Origin: Gemmatimonadota bacterium
GTDB lineage: Bacteria > Gemmatimonadota > Gemmatimonadetes > Gemmatimonadales > GWC2-71-9
Assembly: GCA_003220975.1 (NCBI GenBank)
Contig: QHTX01000072.1
Coordinates: forward strand, 1 to 9,074
Length of the DNA: 9,074 bases
Direction of reading: 5' to 3'
Under the pieces are notes generated by a model. The model was not told the DNA's origin. It searched no databases and saw only the letters and a program-made list of their open reading frames with translations. The number at the start of each line of letters is the position of its first letter. The stretch's first letter is position 1. A program made the translations under genes and the position numbers. Positions 1 through 5,451 of this stretch are shown piece by piece.

Positions 1-1
1 A

Positions 2-463
2 CTGGGGTACGGTATCATGCCCGCCCGGCTCGCCGAGCCGATGACGACCCTCGTCATCAACAACGTCTCCTGCACGGCGACGTTCGTGCAGCACGCGGGG
101 CTCGCCGCGCTCACCGGGTCGCAGGAGCCGGTCACGCGCATGGTCTCGGGGCTGCGGGCGAAGCGCGACCTGCTGGTGCGCGGCCTGAACGCGATCGACG
201 GCGTCAGCTGCGCGACGCCGGTGGGCGCGTTCTATTGCTTCCCCGACATCGGGGGCGCCCTCGAGCGCACGGGGTTGAGCTGCGAATCGTTCGCGGAGCG
301 ACTGCTCGCCGAGCAGCACGTCGCCGTGCTCGCGGGGACCGCCTTCGGCCCCGGGGGGACCGGGCACCTGCGGCTGTGCTACGCCACGGAGCCGGCCGAG
401 CTCGAGCGGGCGCTCGCGGGGATTCGCGCGTTCGTGCACGCGCTGGCCCCGGTGTCGGCGTAG
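2..463 (+). CDS. PLP-dependent class I/II aminotransferase, C-terminal part (5' end outside window)
   Basis: The reading frame is open from the window edge, where it reads LGYGIMPARLAEPM. This is the segment that normally follows the PLP-lysine and GWRLGYG motif of fold-type I aspartate/alanine-type aminotransferases, so the large PLP-binding domain and the catalytic lysine lie upstream of the window. What remains is the small C-terminal domain. It includes VGAFYCFPDI and GHLRLCYA, whose Arg (codon 371-373) matches the conserved arginine that binds the substrate carboxylate. The ATG at 17 is internal and not a start. The amino-acid substrate cannot be told from this fragment. The gene lies upstream of the SAM-II leader and is not controlled by it. 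Family confidence is high. Confidence 0.88.
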   Translation: MGYGIMPARLAEPMTTLVINNVSCTATFVQHAGLAALTGSQEPVTRMVSGLRAKRDLLVRGLNAIDGVSCATPVGAFYCFPDIGGALERTGLSCESFAERLLAEQHVAVLAGTAFGPGGTGHLRLCYATEPAELERALAGIRAFVHALAPVSA

Positions 464-487
464 ACGTAGGGTCGGCGTAGACGTAGG
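454..487. repeat. 17-bp perfect tandem duplication including the aminotransferase stop codon
   Basis: The unit GTCGGCGTAGACGTAGG occurs at 454-470 and again, directly abutting, at 471-487. The first copy spans the last codons and the TAG stop of the aminotransferase, so the stop codon is duplicated as well. Its right end runs into the palindrome at 483-510. Slippage or a repair event linked to the palindrome is a plausible origin, which is inference. Confidence 0.9.
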
Positions 488-510
488 GGCACGGCATGCC
501 GTGCCCCTAC
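483..510. repeat. Perfect 28-bp GC-rich palindrome, REP/MITE-like
   Basis: The left arm GTAGGGGCACGGCA is followed at once by its exact reverse complement TGCCGTGCCCCTAC, with no spacer. As RNA it would form a very stable hairpin just after the aminotransferase stop. No T-run follows, so it is not a classical intrinsic terminator, though it could stabilise the 3' end. From memory, palindromes with GTAGGGGC...GCCCCTAC ends are dispersed in several bacterial genomes. I cannot check copy number here. Confidence 0.85.
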
Positions 511-538
511 TTGACAGTACGAGGTCACCGGGTATCTA
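511..538 (+). promoter_or_regulatory. Candidate sigma-70 promoter for the riboswitch-thrC-moaD unit
   Basis: A perfect TTGACA sits at 511-516, then a 16-bp spacer and TATCTA at 533-538, which is a poor -10 match (first three bases only). Transcription would begin near 544-546, just ahead of the aptamer, which is the expected place. The -35 directly abuts the 28-bp palindrome. The weak -10 keeps confidence low. Confidence 0.4.
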
Positions 539-539
539 A

Positions 540-633
540 CGGGCAACAATCGACGCCACGTGGTGATTTGCCGCCTATTGCCGCCACGTTAAACAAGGTG
601 CTAAAAAGCGACCGCCCGCGGCATTGTTGCCCG
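540..633 (+). promoter_or_regulatory. 11-bp inverted repeat flanking the aptamer, possible antiterminator
   Basis: CGGGCAACAAT (540-550) is the exact reverse complement of ATTGTTGCCCG (623-633). The right arm contains the terminator loop and most of its 3' stem, so this long-range pairing and the terminator hairpin exclude each other. The helix would enclose the whole aptamer. If transcription starts near 544-546, only about six bases of the left arm are in the RNA, which would weaken the pairing. Its role as antiterminator is inference. Confidence 0.45.
558..608 (+). ncRNA. SAM-II type riboswitch aptamer (S-adenosylmethionine sensor)
   Basis: The sequence follows the SAM-II layout as I remember it from alphaproteobacterial metA/metX leaders. 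The P1 arms ACGTGG (558-563) and CCACGT (584-589) pair perfectly over 6 bp. The 20-nt loop contains the hallmarks TGATTT and TATTGC. The 3' tail reads TTAAACAAGGTGCTAAAAAG, with the conserved GCTAAAAAG end. A pseudoknot can form between CGCCT (572-576) and AGGTG (596-600), five pairs including one G-T wobble. In the known structure, the U-tract of the loop and the A-rich tail form the triplex that holds SAM. SAM-V shares this core and cannot be excluded by eye. The position before a gene likely involved in aspartate-family or sulfur amino acid metabolism supports the call. Confidence 0.82.
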
Positions 634-642
634 GGCTTTTTT
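614..642 (+). terminator. Intrinsic terminator hairpin between aptamer and thrC-like gene
   Basis: GCCCG (614-618) pairs with CGGGC (632-636), and GGC (620-622) pairs with GCC (629-631), with C619 bulged and a six-base loop ATTGTT. Six T residues follow at 637-642. This is a textbook rho-independent terminator only 6 nt downstream of the aptamer, and the thrC-like start codon follows 14 bases after the T-run. Its place makes it the likely expression platform of the riboswitch. Confidence 0.8.
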
Positions 643-655
643 GTTTGAGGCGCTC

Positions 656-1912
656 ATGACGGTCACACCGGCTACGCTTGCTCCCGTCTCCATCACCGCG
701 CGGCCGCTCCGCTGCCGCAACTGCGGCGCCGAGCGCGCCCCGGCGCCGGTCGCGATCTGCGACCAGTGCCTCGGCCCCCTCGACCCGGTATACGACCCGA
801 CCCGCCGGCTCCCCGACCGCGCCACGATCGCGGGCCGGGCACCCTCGCTGTGGCGCTACCAGGAATGGCTGCCGTTCGACGGGGAGCCGGTGCTGTCGCT
901 CGATACGGGGTTCACGCCGCTCGTCGAGGCGCCGGCATTGGCCCGGCGGCTTGGCGTGGCGCACGCCTGGGTGAAGAACGACACGGTGTGCCACCCCTCG
1001 CTCTCGTTCAAGGATCGCGTCGTGGCCGCGGCGATCAACGCCGCGGCGGCTTTCGGGCTCGACACCATCGGCTGCGCCTCCACCGGCAACCTCGCGAACG
1101 CGGTCGCGGCGCACGCCGCGCGCGCCGGCCTCAAGGCGTGGATCTTCATCCCCGACGAGCTCGAGGCCGGCAAGGTGGTCGGCACGAGCGTGTACGGCGC
1201 CCGGCTGGTGCGGGTGCGCGGCACCTACGACGACGTGAACCGGCTGTGCGCCCAGGTGGCGGACCGGTTCGGCTGGGGCGTGGTGAACGTCAATCTCCGC
1301 AGTTACTACGGCGAGGGATCGAAGACGGTCGCCTACGAAGTCGTGGAGCAGCTTCGCTGGCGGCTCCCCAGCGCGGTCGTGGCGCCCATGGCGGGCGGCT
1401 CGCTCCTCACCAAGCTGCGCAAGGGATTCGGGGAGTTTCTCGACGCCGGCCTCGTGAGCGGTCCGGCGCCGCGCCTGTACGGCGCGCAGGCCGCGGGGTG
1501 CGCTCCGATCGTGCGCCTGGTCGAGCGCGGCGGCGGCCAGATCGAGCCCGAGATCCCGCAGACGATCTGCCGCTCCCTCGCAATTGGCAATCCCGCGGAC
1601 GGCGCCTTCGCCGCGCGGGCGATCCGGGAGACGGGCGGGTGGGCGGCGGCGGTGAGCGACGACGAACTCGTCGCCGGCATCCGCGTCCTGGCCGAGGACG
1701 TCGGCGTGTTCGGCGAGACGGCGGCGGGGGCGACCACCGCGGCGGCCCTCGCCCTCGCCCGCGCCGGCCGGTTTCGGCCGGACGACGAACTGGTTTTGTG
1801 CATCACCGGGCACGGCTTGAAGACGCTCGAGGCGGTGAGCGGCGCGCTCGCCGTGGCGCCCGTCATTGACCCGCGGCTGCGCGAGGTCGCGGCACTCGTG
1901 GAGAGGAGCTGA
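656..1912 (+). CDS. thrC: Threonine synthase-like PLP enzyme (fold type II) with N-terminal zinc ribbon
   Basis: The protein is 418 aa from the ATG at 656, which has a GAGG ribosome site 5 nt ahead. A TTG at 641 lies inside the terminator T-run and is unlikely to be the start. Cys20, Cys23, Cys35 and Cys38 form a CxxC...CxxC zinc ribbon. The PLP domain follows, with SLSFKDR (Lys119 is the expected Schiff-base lysine), STGNLAN (142-148) and a glycine-rich MAGGSLLTK loop. The family is annotated as threonine synthase, which converts O-phosphohomoserine to threonine, but fold-type II relatives such as CysM also do sulfhydrylation. The gene sits behind a SAM-II leader and two bases before a sulfur-carrier gene. 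Both point to sulfur amino acid synthesis, for example sulfhydrylation of a phospho-activated substrate. Fold and family are secure; the true reaction is open. Confidence 0.9.
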   Translation: MTVTPATLAPVSITARPLRCRNCGAERAPAPVAICDQCLGPLDPVYDPTRRLPDRATIAGRAPSLWRYQEWLPFDGEPVLSLDTGFTPLVEAPALARRLGVAHAWVKNDTVCHPSLSFKDRVVAAAINAAAAFGLDTIGCASTGNLANAVAAHAARAGLKAWIFIPDELEAGKVVGTSVYGARLVRVRGTYDDVNRLCAQVADRFGWGVVNVNLRSYYGEGSKTVAYEVVEQLRWRLPSAVVAPMAGGSLLTKLRKGFGEFLDAGLVSGPAPRLYGAQAAGCAPIVRLVERGGGQIEPEIPQTICRSLAIGNPADGAFAARAIRETGGWAAAVSDDELVAGIRVLAEDVGVFGETAAGATTAAALALARAGRFRPDDELVLCITGHGLKTLEAVSGALAVAPVIDPRLREVAALVERS

Positions 1913-1913
1913 T

Positions 1914-2189
1914 ATGGCGATCACGGTGAATCTGCCGTCGGTGCTCGCGGCCCACGCGGGTGGGGCGCGCACGATCGAGGCCACCGGCCGCACGCTGGGC
2001 GAGGCGGTGGCCGACGTGGCGACGCGCTACCCGGCCCTGGGCCCCCGGCTGCGCGACGCCCAAGGGAAGCCCTATCCGTTCGTGAACTTCTACTTGAACG
2101 ACCAGGACGTCCGGTTTCGCGGCGGCTTCGCGGCGCCCGTGCAGGACGGCGACGAGGTGACGGTCATCCCGGCGATCGCGGGAGGGTGA
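1914..2189 (+). CDS. MoaD/ThiS family ubiquitin-like sulfur carrier protein
   Basis: This 91-aa protein starts at the ATG at 1914. GAGGAG (1903-1908) lies 5 nt ahead, inside the end of the thrC-like gene, and the two genes are separated by one base. The sequence shows the MoaD/ThiS beta-grasp pattern: MAITVNLPSVL at the start, VNFYLNDQDVRF in the middle, then DGDEVTVIPAIAGG at the very end. The exposed C-terminal Gly90-Gly91 is the form that an E1-like enzyme adenylates and converts to a thiocarboxylate. No residues follow it, so no trimming is needed. Adjacency to a PLP enzyme and a JAMM gene resembles the mycobacterial cysM-cysO-mec arrangement, where the carrier donates sulfur to make cysteine. 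A role in molybdopterin synthesis is the alternative, but no moaE or other moa gene is near. Confidence 0.88.
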   Translation: MAITVNLPSVLAAHAGGARTIEATGRTLGEAVADVATRYPALGPRLRDAQGKPYPFVNFYLNDQDVRFRGGFAAPVQDGDEVTVIPAIAGG

Positions 2190-2673
2190 GCGGCAGGTCC
2201 TGCTGCTGCATCGCCCGGTTGATCCATACCACCCGGTCCCCGCACATGATCGCGTCCACCGGATAAGACGCCGCGCGGAACGACTGTCCGTCGGCGCTCG
2301 GCACCTGGGTGCCGGGGAAGAAGTACCAGCACCGCTCGGCCGTCGGATGACTGTGGATCATGCCGACCGTGCCGCTCCAGCCCGCGCCCTCGCACGTCTG
2401 ACGGGGCACGACCCAGGACACGGTCGACTCCGACGGATCCACGTCGGCCGGCGCGATCCGGTCCACCACGATCGCCCGTCCACGCACCTCGCCGATCATG
2501 CACCCCATGAACTCGGTCGGAAACGCGCGATACAGCGCGAGGAACCGGCGCGCCTGATCCGACAGGATCAGCATCCGGGGAGCTTCGCCGGGCTGGGCCG
2601 CCGCCAGCAGGGTCGGCGCCTGCGCGGCCGCTCGCGGGGCCCTGACGCTCTCGTGAGCGGCGAAACGAATCAT
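2164..2673 (-). CDS. JAMM/MPN (Mov34/PAD-1) domain protein, cytoplasmic copy
   Basis: The protein is 169 aa from an ATG at 2673 preceded by AAGGGAG about 8 nt upstream. A GTG at 2709 would add 12 residues but lacks a better site. JAMM features are Glu54 in TEFMGCMIG and His107-x-His109 in GMIHSHP. The usual S-x-x-D that completes the zinc site is not in its normal place: the sequence has PGTQVPSAD with Ser126 and Asp128, after a longer loop than in Mec or Rpn11. The protein has no signal peptide or membrane segment. JAMM proteins cleave isopeptide or peptide bonds next to ubiquitin-like proteins, and mycobacterial Mec frees cysteine from CysO. The convergent carrier gene, overlapping it by 26 bp, makes it a candidate partner. 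A close paralogue lies at 4351-4938. Activity is unproven given the altered motif. Confidence 0.78.
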   Translation of the reverse strand: MIRFAAHESVRAPRAAAQAPTLLAAAQPGEAPRMLILSDQARRFLALYRAFPTEFMGCMIGEVRGRAIVVDRIAPADVDPSESTVSWVVPRQTCEGAGWSGTVGMIHSHPTAERCWYFFPGTQVPSADGQSFRAASYPVDAIMCGDRVVWINRAMQQQDLPLTLPRSPG

Positions 2674-2716
2674 CAGGACATCTCCCTTGCCAAGAGTCGG
2701 TGCCCCCACAAGCCAA

Positions 2717-2746
2717 CGCCCCCACGTCGATCGCGGCGTGGGGGCG
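2717..2746 (-). promoter_or_regulatory. GC-rich hairpin in the leader of the cytoplasmic JAMM gene
   Basis: The arms CGCCCCCACG (2717-2726) and CGTGGGGGCG (2737-2746) pair perfectly over 10 bp around a 10-nt loop. In the minus-strand RNA a second GTGGGGGC (from 2702-2709) follows and could compete for the same 5' arm; it contains the alternative GTG start at 2709. No T-run follows. A regulatory role is speculative. The rest of 2710-2947 shows no gene and no convincing promoter. Confidence 0.4.
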
Positions 2747-2910
2747 GGGGGGGCGGCGGCACCAACGAGAACCCGAATGCCGACTACGTGCGAGCCCCCC
2801 GCCTCCGGTGGATCGACCGGGCGTTGTGATTACCGTCCAGGCAACAATCGGTTCGTCGTGTCATCGTGATCGCAGTGTAACGAGTCGCGCGGGTCCGAGT
2901 CCACACACGT

Positions 2911-2934
2911 TCGGGTGGGCGCGGGGCCACCCGA
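2911..2934 (-). terminator. Hairpin just downstream of the dehydrogenase gene, possible terminator without T-run
   Basis: TCGGGTGG (2911-2918) and CCACCCGA (2927-2934) form an 8-bp stem with an 8-nt loop. It starts 13 bases past the stop codon of the minus-strand dehydrogenase. No T-tract follows in either direction, so it may only protect the 3' end or act with Rho. Confidence 0.4.
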
Positions 2935-2947
2935 TGGTCGTGACGCA

Positions 2948-3826
2948 TCACAGGCCCGCGTCGGCGGCGGCGACGCGCGCGAGCGCCGCCCAATCGGCGT
3001 CGCCCCAGCCGCGCGCCACGGCCGAGAGGTAGCGGTCTCGCATCAGGCTCGCGAGCGGCATGGGCACCGTCGCCTCGTCCGCCGCCTCGAGCGCGAGCCG
3101 CACGTCCTTGAGTCCGTAGCGGAGCTTGAAGCCCGCGGGCTCGTAACGCTCCTCGGCGATCAGCTTGCCGTAGTTCTCGTAGATCGGCGAGCGGAACAGC
3201 CGCCCGTTCACGACGTCCAGCAGCTCAGCCGGCGGGACGCCGTATTTCCGCGCCAGCGCGAACGCCTCGCCCAGCGCCTCGATCGCCGCCGCGAGCAGGA
3301 AATTGCCCGCGACCTTGATGACGTTCGCGCGAGGTGGGTCGTCGCCCGCGCGTATCACGCCCTGACCCATCGCCTCGAGCAGCGGGCGGCATCGCTCGAT
3401 GGCGCCCCCCGGTCCCGCCGCCACGATCCACAGCTTTCCCGCCTCCGCCGCGTCGGGCCGCCCGAACACCGGCGCCGCGACGAGCGTCTGCCCGGCCGCG
3501 CCGTGACGCTCGGCGAGCCAACGCGACAGCCCCGGGCTGACGGTGCTCATCGAGACGTGGATCGCGCCCTTGGGAAGCGCCGCGAGCGCGCCCCGCTCGC
3601 CCAGCATGATCTCCTCGAGCGCGGCATCATCGCCGACCATCGTGATCAGCACTTCGGCGCCCTGCGCGGCGGCGGCGGGCGAGTCGGCGACGCCCGCGTT
3701 CAGGTGCTTGAGCTGATCGGCGCGGGCGCGCGTGCGGTTGTACACGGTGACCGTGTGGCCGGCCTGCAGCACGTGGCGCGCCATGGGCAACCCCATGCCG
3801 CCGAGGCCGATAAACCCGACCTTCAT
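2948..3826 (-). CDS. 3-hydroxyisobutyrate dehydrogenase-family NAD(P)-dependent reductase
   Basis: The protein is 292 aa from the ATG at 3826, which has GGAGG 7 nt ahead and begins exactly at the conserved MKVGFIGLGGMG. An upstream ATG at 3874 overlaps the previous gene and touches its GAGGAG, so it is less likely. The N-terminal Rossmann domain carries GLGGMGLPMA, and VYNRT (28-32), where Asn30-Arg31 suggests NADP(H) preference. The catalytic Lys171 and Asn175 are in IKVAGN. The substrate loop usually reading DAPVSGG is APVFGRP here (118-124), a variant I associate with uncharacterised members of the beta-hydroxyacid dehydrogenase family. Those enzymes reduce or oxidise small beta-hydroxy acids or semialdehydes; the substrate cannot be told from sequence. 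It follows the DUF2127-like gene closely on the same strand and is probably co-transcribed. Confidence 0.9.
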   Translation of the reverse strand: MKVGFIGLGGMGLPMARHVLQAGHTVTVYNRTRARADQLKHLNAGVADSPAAAAQGAEVLITMVGDDAALEEIMLGERGALAALPKGAIHVSMSTVSPGLSRWLAERHGAAGQTLVAAPVFGRPDAAEAGKLWIVAAGPGGAIERCRPLLEAMGQGVIRAGDDPPRANVIKVAGNFLLAAAIEALGEAFALARKYGVPPAELLDVVNGRLFRSPIYENYGKLIAEERYEPAGFKLRYGLKDVRLALEAADEATVPMPLASLMRDRYLSAVARGWGDADWAALARVAAADAGL

Positions 3827-3866
3827 AGGTCCGCCTCCGCCCTTTCCGTGTGTTGCGTCGTCTGTG

Positions 3867-4334
3867 TCATACATCTCCTCGGTAGGTGCTGCTATACTCC
3901 CGCCACACCAGCAGCGCGATGACGGAGTCCATCACGGAGACCAGGAGCAGCGGGAGCGAGAAGTGCAGGCTCATGCGGTACACGGCATACCCGACGAAGA
4001 CCAACAGAAACGCGATCGCGGGCCGAAATGACCATGGCCAGTTGCGCAACAGCGCGACCATCAGGAACAACTTGATCACGCCGTGACCCAGTAGATACAT
4101 GCTCGCGAACAGTTTCGTGTTGGGTGACAACTGGCTCACCGCATCACGCAGGTGATTCGCGATCCAATCACTCCGGTCTTCGGTGAGCTCGCGCTGGGTC
4201 AGAAATGCCACCAGCTGCCCGAGTTTCGCCTGGCTGACGAACAGGAGGAAGAGGCCGCCGGCCATCTCCAGCACACCGTCGACACCCTTGATCCAGAGAC
4301 CGATGCGGTAGAGTCGATCGAGCGTGCTCTTCAA
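3867..4334 (-). CDS. DUF2127-like four-helix membrane protein
   Basis: This 155-aa protein starts at a TTG at 4334. No better in-frame start lies between it and the end of the preceding JAMM gene, 16 bases upstream, so translation may rely on coupling. Four hydrophobic segments are visible: about 21-36, 75-96, 105-120 and 126-144. The pattern LYRIGLWIKGVDGVLEMAGG at the start, GHGVIKLFLMVALLRNWPW in the middle, and a C-terminal ALLVWREY after the last helix match what I recall of the DUF2127 family of inner-membrane proteins of unknown function. Its 3' end overlaps the alternative start of the dehydrogenase by 8 bases. Nothing shows what it does or whether it works with the neighbouring exported JAMM protein. 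Confidence 0.78.
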   Translation of the reverse strand: MKSTLDRLYRIGLWIKGVDGVLEMAGGLFLLFVSQAKLGQLVAFLTQRELTEDRSDWIANHLRDAVSQLSPNTKLFASMYLLGHGVIKLFLMVALLRNWPWSFRPAIAFLLVFVGYAVYRMSLHFSLPLLLVSVMDSVIALLVWREYSSTYRGDV

Positions 4335-4350
4335 CGGCGGGCGAGCGCTG

Positions 4351-4938
4351 TCATTCTCCCCGCGCCGCGAGCAGGGAGCCAGTGTGCACTCGATTTCCGG
4401 GGCGCTGATCCGCGGCCATCGGTATCGGCCCCGCCGCCAGCCGCACTTGCCGCTGGGTCTTGTCGCGGCTGATCCACACGATGCTGTCGCCGCACATGAT
4501 GGCGTCCACCGGATACGGCTGCCGCGCGAACGACTCAGCGTCCGAACTGGGGACCTGGGTGCCGGGGAAGTAGTAGAAGCAGCGGTCGCCGCCCGGGTGG
4601 CTGTGGATCATCCCCACCGTCCCCTTCCATCCCGCCTCCTCACACGTCTCCCGCGGCACGACGTGCGTCCGGGTTGACTGGGCCGGGTCCACGTCGGCGG
4701 GAGCGATGCGCTGCACGAACACCACGGGACCGTGGACTTGGCCGATCATGCAGCCCATGAACTCCGTGGAAAGGGAGCCGTATGCCAGCGTGAGGTAGCG
4801 GCGCGCCTGATCGGAAACGACCAGCACGCGCGCCGTCATGGACGCCGCGCCCGCCGTGCCGGCCGCCCCGACGTGTAGCACGAGCAGGGCCGTCAAGCCC
4901 AACGCCGCGGCTGTCGTGTGAAGCGGCGCAGTCCTCAC
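4351..4938 (-). CDS. JAMM/MPN domain protein with predicted signal peptide (paralogue of the gene at 2164-2673)
   Basis: The protein is 195 aa from a GTG at 4938 with GAGG 7 nt ahead. Upstream codons in frame are open but show no ribosome site or conserved look. Residues 2-33 have a signal-peptide form: RT at the start, a hydrophobic core ALGLTALLVLHVG, and an AGTAGAAS end that could be a cleavage region. The mature part parallels the cytoplasmic copy: Glu59 in TEFMGCMIG, IAPADVDP, then RETCEEAGWKGTVG and MIHSHP with His112 and His114, PGTQVPSSD with Ser131/Ser132 and Asp133, then YPVDAIMCGD and VVWI/IVWIS-type ends. As in the other copy, the S-x-x-D motif is shifted and follows a longer loop. 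An exported JAMM protein would have no cytosolic ubiquitin-like partner. A start at the internal ATG (4839) would be cytosolic but has no clear ribosome site. Confidence 0.75.
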   Translation of the reverse strand: MRTAPLHTTAAALGLTALLVLHVGAAGTAGAASMTARVLVVSDQARRYLTLAYGSLSTEFMGCMIGQVHGPVVFVQRIAPADVDPAQSTRTHVVPRETCEEAGWKGTVGMIHSHPGGDRCFYYFPGTQVPSSDAESFARQPYPVDAIMCGDSIVWISRDKTQRQVRLAAGPIPMAADQRPGNRVHTGSLLAARGE

Positions 4939-5451
4939 GGGCGCGCCTCGTACCGTGTTAGCAACGACGGTTGCAGCGCGCTCGAGCCGAGGCACCACCA
5001 CGCCCCGAGGACGCGAAGGCACCGCAGGTAGATAGGTTCGGGCAGGCTCAAGGTGATCGTGGCTCTCATGGGTCCTCTCGGACACCGTCCGTACGCACGC
5101 CGTGTGCCGACGGGCTGGCGACGCCGCCAATTGCCGCAAGTGGGCGCGGTGCCAAGAGTTCGAGCCCTCGCGGAGATTCGCCCTCTCTGGAGACAAGCGC
5201 ATGGGACGTGCGGAAGTTCCCGCAGAACTGCCCGGAAGCCGACAGTGCGACGGCTCGTCTAGTCAGTGGCGACCAGACATCGCGGAGGAAGGAACCGCGC
5301 CTCGCCGCGGAGCGTTGAGAGTGATGCACGACGGGGAGCGGGCCGACTTGAGCTGACCGCTCGCGGATTGCGTCGCCTCGCCCAGGCCAGGAGACCCCGA
5401 CGGTGGCTCGCCTCCTCCCGTGCCCCCAAATTATCATCCTCGAGGATCTCT
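4939..5451. other. 513-bp divergent intergenic region
   Basis: This spacer separates the minus-strand JAMM/DUF2127/dehydrogenase genes from the plus-strand PQQ dehydrogenase operon and must hold promoters for both. I see no convincing -35/-10 pair on either strand. The open frames here lack ribosome sites and recognisable protein features. A 12-bp palindrome ATCCTCGAGGAT (5436-5447) covers the ribosome site of the PQQ dehydrogenase gene. Confidence 0.6.

Noticed and set aside
641..643. TTG start for the thrC-like gene, giving five extra residues
   Set aside because: It lies within the terminator T-run and lacks a ribosome site, whereas ATG 656 has GAGG at proper distance.
575..1993. Long open frame (472 codons) on the minus strand antisense to the thrC-like gene
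   Set aside because: Arg/His/Ala-rich, no recognisable domain, and it runs over the riboswitch and terminator. It is an artefact of high GC third positions opposite a clear gene.
2840..2850. GGCAACAATCG, identical to 542-552 next to the aptamer
   Set aside because: No SAM-II core follows on either strand, so an 11-bp match is probably chance.
2915..3922. Open frame of 335 codons on the plus strand opposite the dehydrogenase
   Set aside because: Composition is Arg/His-rich shadow sequence; the opposite strand has an intact Rossmann fold and catalytic residues.
5157..5170. AGTTCGAGCCCTCG, resembling a tRNA T-arm
   Set aside because: The flanks do not pair as a T-stem and no acceptor, D or anticodon arm can be built around it.
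5315..5320. TTGAGA as a -35 box for the PQQ dehydrogenase operon
   Set aside because: No TATAAT-like hexamer at 16-18 bp downstream.
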